Positions 59,493-64,000 of a DNA stretch of 64,000 nucleotides are shown in pieces (position 1 is the first letter of the stretch; each line of letters starts with the position of its first letter). This DNA comes from Chloracidobacterium sp. (GTDB taxonomy: Bacteria; Acidobacteriota; Blastocatellia; Pyrinomonadales; Pyrinomonadaceae), in assembly GCA_016715795.1 (NCBI GenBank), contig JADJXP010000002.1, forward strand, positions 372,001 through 436,000. The letters are read 5' to 3'. The position numbers and the translations under genes were made by a program. The notes under the pieces were generated by a model. That model saw only the letters and a list, made by a program, of their open reading frames with translations. It made no database searches and was not told the origin of the DNA.

Positions 59493-61025
59493 ATGGCAAA
59501 AGCAAAAATGGCAAAGACAAAGCGGCCTTCGGTAAAGAAATACAGCAATTATATCGGCGGCGAATGGGTCAAGTCGTCGTCGGGGCAGTGGTTTGATAAC
59601 GTCAATCCGGCCGACAATACGGACATCGTCGGGCGTTTTCCGGAATCAACTGCTGAGGATGTTGGCCGTGCCGTGGCGGCCGCAAAGGACGCGGCCACAC
59701 GCTGGCGTCGAACGCCTGCGCCAAAGCGGGCAGAGATACTTTTCAACCTCGGCGAGATATTACGGGCGAATAAGGACGAGTTCACCCGACAGATGACCCG
59801 CGAAATGGGCAAGGTCGTCAAAGAAGCGGGCGGCGACGTGCAGGAAGCTATCGATTGCACCTACTACACGGCGGGCGAGGGCCGCAGGCTGCACGGATTT
59901 ACGACACCGGCCGAGATGCCGAACAAATTCGCGATGTGCGTCCGCCAACCGGTCGGCATTTGCGGGCTGATCACGCCCTTCAACTTTCCGATGGCAATCC
60001 CGTCATGGAAGCTCATTCCCGCCCTCGTTTGCGGCAACACCGTCGTTCTTAAATCAGGCGAGGACGTGCCGCTGTCATCGCTTAATCTCATTAAAGCTTG
60101 CGAGCAGGCCGGAATCCCAAAGGGCGTTGTCAATCTCGTCAATGGTGCCGCCGAGCCCGGTGCGGCCCTTGTGAACCACGACGACGTTCGCCTGATCTCT
60201 TTCACCGGCTCGACGGCGACGGGCCGCATCATCGCCGAGCATTGTGCCCGTGACAACAAGATCGTCAGCCTCGAAATGGGCGGCAAAAACGCGATCATCG
60301 TGATGGACGACGCCGAAATCGACAACGCCGTGGACGGTTCGTTGTGGGGAGCGTTTGGAACCAGCGGCCAGCGGTGCACGGCCTCGTCTCGCTTGGTCGT
60401 TCACAAGAAGGTCTATAAAAAGTTCTGCGAAAAGCTCGTCGAGCGGGCCAAAAAACTTCGCGTCGGCAACGGCCTCGATCCAAAGACCGAGGTCGGTCCG
60501 GTCATCAACCAGCCGCAATTGGAAAAGATCCTCGGCTACATCGAGATCGGCAAGCTGATCGACAAGGCCACCCTTGCCTGTGGCGGCAAACGCCTGACAA
60601 AGGGCGACTATGCAAAAGGCTTTTTCATTGAGCCGACCGTCTTTACCGACGTTAAGCCAGGCATGCGTATTGCACAGGAAGAGATCTTCGGCCCCGTAAC
60701 CTGCGTCATTCCATTCGGTACCCTCGACGAGGCTATCGACATCGTTAACGGCGTTGCCTACGGCCTCTCGTCGGCGATCTACACGCAGGACGTGAATCAG
60801 GCCTTCTACGCGATGCAGGAGCTTTATACGGGTATTTGCTATGTGAATTCCGCCACCATCGGAGCCGAGGTGCACCTGCCATTCGGCGGCACAAAAGGTA
60901 CCGGCAACGGCCACCGCGAAGCGGGCACGCAGGTGCTCGACATCTTCAGCGAGTGGAAAGCCCTATATATCGATTACAGCGGCAAACTCCAAAAAGCGCA
61001 GATCGACGAGGTTCAAATAAGCTAA
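59493..61025 (+). CDS. NAD(P)-dependent aldehyde dehydrogenase
   Basis: The 510-residue enzyme has all ALDH landmarks: TPFNFPMAIPSWKLIPAL with Asn164, coenzyme Lys187 (VVLKSGED), FTGSTATGRI (Rossmann turn), general base Glu261 (LEMGGKN) and nucleophile Cys295 (SGQRCTASS). It oxidises an aldehyde to the acid; overall it resembles the aldehyde dehydrogenases of aldehyde/betaine/semialdehyde type, but the substrate cannot be fixed. A Lys-rich N-terminal tail of about 16 residues precedes the fold. ATG 59493 is taken; a TTG three codons earlier is less likely. Its stop overlaps the convergent vapC gene by four bases. Confidence 0.92.
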   Translation: MAKAKMAKTKRPSVKKYSNYIGGEWVKSSSGQWFDNVNPADNTDIVGRFPESTAEDVGRAVAAAKDAATRWRRTPAPKRAEILFNLGEILRANKDEFTRQMTREMGKVVKEAGGDVQEAIDCTYYTAGEGRRLHGFTTPAEMPNKFAMCVRQPVGICGLITPFNFPMAIPSWKLIPALVCGNTVVLKSGEDVPLSSLNLIKACEQAGIPKGVVNLVNGAAEPGAALVNHDDVRLISFTGSTATGRIIAEHCARDNKIVSLEMGGKNAIIVMDDAEIDNAVDGSLWGAFGTSGQRCTASSRLVVHKKVYKKFCEKLVERAKKLRVGNGLDPKTEVGPVINQPQLEKILGYIEIGKLIDKATLACGGKRLTKGDYAKGFFIEPTVFTDVKPGMRIAQEEIFGPVTCVIPFGTLDEAIDIVNGVAYGLSSAIYTQDVNQAFYAMQELYTGICYVNSATIGAEVHLPFGGTKGTGNGHREAGTQVLDIFSEWKALYIDYSGKLQKAQIDEVQIS

Positions 61026-61381
61026 TCGAATGAGAGATTAAGTCGCGTCGCCGCTTTTATCAACGCTTTGTCCCGACTCCATACCTTTGCGCCGTCGAGC
61101 AGAGCCGATGCGAGTAGGTGAGTATCTACGGCACCGATCCCGATCCCGTGAAGGGATTTCTCCTCGATTAGGCCGAGAATCTCGGCGTGTGCGGCAATTG
61201 TCGCTGTCGGAAGCGAATTTAGTCGGCGGATAAACTCGTTGCGATGTCGTATGCTGCCGCACGCCAACTCTTCTATAACGAGCGGATGGGTGAGGACAAG
61301 TTCTCGCTCTAGCAACGACGCAAGGGGGCGATTTGCGGATCGTAGGTGGTCAATCCATATTGAAGTGTCGACGAGTATCAT
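61022..61381 (-). CDS. vapC: VapC-like PIN-domain toxin
   Basis: The 119-residue protein is a PIN-domain ribonuclease with the acidic metal site Asp5 (LVDTSIWIDHL), Glu37/38 (LVIEELACG), Asp86 (GAVDTHLL) and Asp104 (WSRDKAL). VapC toxins cut specific RNAs, such as tRNA or 23S rRNA, when freed from the antitoxin. Its ATG overlaps the antitoxin stop as ATGA. All active-site acids are present, so it is probably functional. Confidence 0.92.
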   Translation of the reverse strand: MILVDTSIWIDHLRSANRPLASLLERELVLTHPLVIEELACGSIRHRNEFIRRLNSLPTATIAAHAEILGLIEEKSLHGIGIGAVDTHLLASALLDGAKVWSRDKALIKAATRLNLSFD

Positions 61382-61563
61382 CGCCTACGGCGTCCTGCCG
61401 TCGCTTTTGGATCGGAACCGCCCATTGCGATCAGTCTCTCTCTGGCTTTCTTCTCAATGAGAGCTTCGAGGCCAGCGTGTAAAAGAGCCGTCTTGCCCTT
61501 GATACCCGTCAATTCGGCCGCTAGTTTCAGCGTATCCTCCCTAAGAATGACTGTCGTCCTCAT
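61378..61563 (-). CDS. vapB: VapB-like antitoxin
   Basis: The 61-residue protein begins MRTTVILREDTLKLAAELTG, a VapB type II antitoxin (RHH-like DNA-binding start), then KGKTALLHAGLEALIEKKARERL, and ends in a basic tail that probably wraps around VapC. Dimers normally repress their own operon. The ATG at 61563 is chosen; any upstream start would lie inside the promoter. A 20-bp palindrome covers this start codon. Confidence 0.88.
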   Translation of the reverse strand: MRTTVILREDTLKLAAELTGIKGKTALLHAGLEALIEKKARERLIAMGGSDPKATAGRRRR

Positions 61564-61580
61564 ACATATGAGTATGTATG
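61561..61580. promoter_or_regulatory. candidate VapBC operator palindrome
   Basis: CATACATA and its complement TATGTATG flank a 4-bp centre. The palindrome includes the -10 hexamer and the vapB start codon, so binding of VapBC would block transcription initiation directly. A second palindrome, ATATGCATAT (61585-61594), lies in the -10/-35 spacer and touches the edge of the -35. Confidence 0.65.
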
Positions 61581-61599
61581 TTTTATATGCATATGTCAA
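61571..61599 (-). promoter_or_regulatory. vapBC promoter, predicted leaderless
   Basis: On the minus strand TTGACA (61594-61599) and CATACT (61571-61576) are 17 bp apart. Only seven bases lie between the -10 and the vapB ATG, so the transcript would start at or next to the start codon. Confidence 0.55.
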
Positions 61600-61650
61600 C
61601 AGCCTTGTCGAGGTTGAGATAACAAAAGGACAAGCCTAAAATTAGACTTC

Positions 61651-63816
61651 ATGCAGCCCGCAACCGCACTTGACAAGGCCAGAGAGATACTCAAACACAA
61701 CTTTGGGTACGACGCCTTTCGGCCGCAGCAGGAGGCGATCATCGAAGCGGTGGCGGCGGGCAAAGATTGCCTCGTCCTGATGCCGACGGGCGGCGGCAAA
61801 TCGATCTGTTATCAGGTGCCTGCGCTGATGATGGAGGGCCTTGCCGTGGTTATCTCGCCCCTGATCGCGCTGATGAAGGATCAGGTCGATGCCCTCAAGG
61901 CGAATGGGATCGAGGCAGCTTTTCTCAATTCCACCCAGACGACGCCCGAGCAGGTCGAGGTCTTTCAGGCGGCACGCAACGGGAAACTCAAACTGCTCTA
62001 CGTCTCGCCCGAACGGCTGCTGCAGAGCGGCGACCAGTTCCTTGAATTTCTCAAAGGCCTGAATATATCACTATTTGCGATCGACGAGGCTCATTGCATC
62101 TCTAGCTGGGGGCACGATTTCCGGCCGGAGTATCTCAAACTCGCTCTGATCAAAGAACATTTCACAGGCGTGCCCGTTGTCGCCCTGACCGCGACCGCCG
62201 ATAAACTTGTCCGCGGCGATATCGTCGAGCGGCTCAAGATCCTGCACGCCGAACGGTTCGTATCGAGCTTTAACCGGCCGAATATCTACTACGCGATCGA
62301 GCAGAAGCAGAATTCTTATCGCCGCTTGCTGGAATACCTCTCGACGCGGCGCGACCAGAGCGGGATCATTTATTGTCTCAGCCGGGCGTCGGTCGATTCA
62401 TTGGCGGCGGACCTGACCGACGAGGGCTACAGCTCGTTGCCCTATCACGCGGGCCTCGACAAAGCGACCCGTGATCGCAACCAGCAGAGTTTCATAAATG
62501 ACGACACTAAAATCGTCGTCGCGACGATCGCATTCGGCATGGGAATCGACAAATCGAATGTCCGATTCGTCGTTCACATGGATCTGCCAAAGAACATCGA
62601 GAGCTACTATCAGGAGACCGGCCGCGCGGGCCGCGACGGCCTGCCGAGCGAGGCGTTGTTGTTCTACTCATACGCCGATGTGCTCAAGCTGCAGAAATTC
62701 GCCGCCGTCGAGGGCAATCGCGAACAGACCGCGATAATGCTCAAGAAACTCGACCAGATGGCCGAGTTCGGCGATCTGCGAACCTGTCGCCGGCGATTCC
62801 TGCTCAATTACTTCTCAGAAGAATTAAATGAAGACTGCGGCAACTGCGATAACTGTGTCACGACACGCGAGACCTTCGACGGTACGATCATCGCCCAAAA
62901 GGCGCTCAGCGCAGTAGCCCGCACGGGCCAGCGGTTTGGCGTCAACTACCTGATCGACTTCCTCCGCGGCTCTGAGGCCCAGGCTATCCGCGACGAGCAC
63001 AAGAACCTTAAAACCTACGGCGTCGGCTCTGACGTGTCAAAGAATGCGTGGTTCGAGCATTTCAAAGACCTCATCGCGCAGGGCTATCTGACCAAGACCG
63101 ACGGCCAATATCCCGTCGTTACCCTGACCGATAAAAGCGGCGACGTGCTCACCGGAAACGTCAAAGTCCAACTCACCAAGGCTCGCGTAAAGGTCGAAAA
63201 ACAAAAGGCCATCGCCGGCGAGATCCAGCACGAAAAGCCGCTATTCGATCACCTTCGCCAGCTTCGTGCCGTGATCGCAAAGAGCGAAAACCTTCCGCCC
63301 TACATCGTCTTTTCCGACGCCACGCTCGTTCAGATGGCCGCGTTTCTGCCGCTTACCGAGGCCGATATGCGGCGGATAATGGGCGTTGGCGACGTGAAAT
63401 GGGAAAAGTACGGCCGCGATTTCCTCAATGGGATCAAGGCGTATTGCTCAAAGAACAGCCTGACGACGCGAATGGACCTCAACGCATCGAGCCGAGCCAG
63501 AAAGTCCCGCACGCGCCGGGGCCCCGATAAGCGCAGCACTTTCGAGGTCTCGCTCGATCTTTTCCGCTCAGGAATGTCAGTCGAACAGATCGCCCGGACG
63601 CGGGAAATGGCCGCCAGTACTATCGAGGGCCACCTGGCGATGTTCATCCCGGCCGGAACGATCGAGCTTCGCGAACTTGTCTCCAAACACAAGATCGAAC
63701 CCATCCGTCAAGCGATCGCCCTTCACGGCGACCAATCGCTCGGCCTGTTGAAAACAGAACTAGGCGACGATTATAGCTACGGCGAGATCAGGGCCGTTAT
63801 CGCGTCGATGCAGTAA
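61651..63816 (+). CDS. recQ: ATP-dependent DNA helicase RecQ
   Basis: The 721-residue 3'-5' helicase has motif 0 (FRPQQEAI), Walker A MPTGGGKS with Lys50, DEAH at 145-148, the RecQ aromatic loop HCISSWGHDFRPEY, motif VI QETGRAGRDGLPS, and a zinc site (CRRRF ... CGNCDNC). A winged-helix RQC domain, an HRDC domain (about 530-605) and a C-terminal HTH region (VEQIARTREMAASTIEGHL) complete it. It unwinds recombination and repair intermediates. The length and extra C-terminal HTH match the longer RecQ form found in several phyla. It diverges from vapBC. Confidence 0.95.
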   Translation: MQPATALDKAREILKHNFGYDAFRPQQEAIIEAVAAGKDCLVLMPTGGGKSICYQVPALMMEGLAVVISPLIALMKDQVDALKANGIEAAFLNSTQTTPEQVEVFQAARNGKLKLLYVSPERLLQSGDQFLEFLKGLNISLFAIDEAHCISSWGHDFRPEYLKLALIKEHFTGVPVVALTATADKLVRGDIVERLKILHAERFVSSFNRPNIYYAIEQKQNSYRRLLEYLSTRRDQSGIIYCLSRASVDSLAADLTDEGYSSLPYHAGLDKATRDRNQQSFINDDTKIVVATIAFGMGIDKSNVRFVVHMDLPKNIESYYQETGRAGRDGLPSEALLFYSYADVLKLQKFAAVEGNREQTAIMLKKLDQMAEFGDLRTCRRRFLLNYFSEELNEDCGNCDNCVTTRETFDGTIIAQKALSAVARTGQRFGVNYLIDFLRGSEAQAIRDEHKNLKTYGVGSDVSKNAWFEHFKDLIAQGYLTKTDGQYPVVTLTDKSGDVLTGNVKVQLTKARVKVEKQKAIAGEIQHEKPLFDHLRQLRAVIAKSENLPPYIVFSDATLVQMAAFLPLTEADMRRIMGVGDVKWEKYGRDFLNGIKAYCSKNSLTTRMDLNASSRARKSRTRRGPDKRSTFEVSLDLFRSGMSVEQIARTREMAASTIEGHLAMFIPAGTIELRELVSKHKIEPIRQAIALHGDQSLGLLKTELGDDYSYGEIRAVIASMQ

Positions 63817-63825
63817 CCGGTTCTT

Positions 63826-63881
63826 ATTCGTGCATTCGTGGCTAATTCCCTTGAACCGCTATTAGCCACGAATGCACGAAT
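63826..63881. repeat. palindromic ATTAGCCACGAATGCACGAA element, copy B
   Basis: Perfect 21-bp inverted arms at 63826-63846 and 63861-63881 flank a 14-bp loop. The arms match copy A at 27551-27604, while the loop sequences differ. It lies between convergent genes (recQ and the pirin gene) and could also terminate transcription. Confidence 0.9.
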
Positions 63882-63891
63882 TAAGATGCCT

Positions 63892-64000
63892 CTATTCAAG
63901 TTCCCCAAATTGCCCGCTGCCAAAATCCCGCATCGCCTGGCGGATCTCGTCTTGCGTGTTCATGACGAACGGGCCATATGAGGCGATCGGCTCATTCAAT
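63892..64000 (-). CDS. pirin-family protein, C-terminal end (partial)
   Basis: The frame runs off the right edge. The last 35 residues include LNEPIASYGPFVMNT and EIRQAMRDFGSGQFGELE, the characteristic end of the pirin C-terminal cupin domain. Pirins are iron-binding cupins; some are quercetinases, others are regulators. Too little is present to say which. Confidence 0.85.
   Translation of the reverse strand, partial: LNEPIASYGPFVMNTQDEIRQAMRDFGSGQFGELE

Noticed and set aside
60075..60914. 279-codon open frame antisense to the aldehyde dehydrogenase gene
   Set aside because: It lies wholly within a well-supported gene on the other strand, has no recognisable domain, and such long shadow frames are expected in GC-rich codon usage.
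1..64000. tRNA, rRNA, integrase, transposase or prophage genes
   Set aside because: Reading the gaps and the protein set gave no cloverleaf, rRNA stretch, DDE or tyrosine recombinase protein, or phage structural gene.

Overview
The window is chromosomal DNA from a moderately GC-rich, Gram-negative-type bacterium. It is most likely a member of the Acidobacteriota (class Blastocatellia, Pyrinomonadaceae-like). This placement is inferred from gene style, not from a marker gene: FG-GAP/VCBS repeats of the form DYDGDxKxD, a CSLREA beta-helix protein, many small membrane proteins with an N-terminal zinc ribbon, a Ser/Thr kinase fused to TPRs, paired M16 peptidases and an RND/TolC efflux operon. No rRNA, tRNA, CRISPR array, prophage or transposase was seen. 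Genes are dense, and several starts overlap the preceding stop as ATGA or TGATG.

Layout. 1-13 kb is housekeeping and mixed: a secreted-protein C-terminus, zinc-ribbon proteins, rlmB, an NYN-domain protein, an RDD membrane protein, an NFACT-R protein lacking the NFACT-N domain, a TlpA-like thioredoxin, a PilT-like ATPase with an extra N-terminal region, a methylmalonyl-CoA mutase large subunit, an RlmD-type methyltransferase and an M48 peptidase. A strong hairpin terminator at 12976-13007 separates these from a large CSLREA/FG-GAP surface protein. 16-21.8 kb is a polysaccharide operon (two GT2 enzymes and an O-antigen ligase) headed by a sigma/HTH-like regulator, with a small zinc-finger gene transcribed divergently across an AT-rich promoter region. 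22-34 kb holds an unknown gene behind a near-consensus promoter, a secreted protein with duplicated modules, an active/inactive M16 pair and an MFP-RND-TolC operon. 34-38 kb has small redox genes (rhodanese, 2Fe-2S, glutaredoxin), a kinase-TPR protein and a small ribbon-helix-helix operon. 38-53 kb is a second, larger exopolysaccharide locus: methyltransferases, five glycosyltransferases, AsnB, a beta-helix protein, heparinase II/III, a NodB-like protein, a flippase and an FkbM methyltransferase. 53-64 kb has an FG-GAP gene remnant, three unknown genes, tandem zinc-ribbon paralogs, an alcohol dehydrogenase, HtrA, an aldehyde dehydrogenase, VapBC, RecQ and the end of a pirin gene.

The most unusual signal is non-coding. 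At least five dispersed elements consist of two inward-facing arms built from degenerate 7-bp words around a variable core (about 1822-1930, 25988-26053, 30957-31056, 35005-35128 and 59414-59488). The word sequence differs between elements, but the 7-bp period and the inverted-arm architecture persist. Four of the five sit at or just inside the 5' end of a gene, and three are translated as part of a protein. Other inverted-repeat elements accompany them: a 158-bp nested cruciform, two copies of a 21-bp palindromic element, and a 25-bp-arm element.
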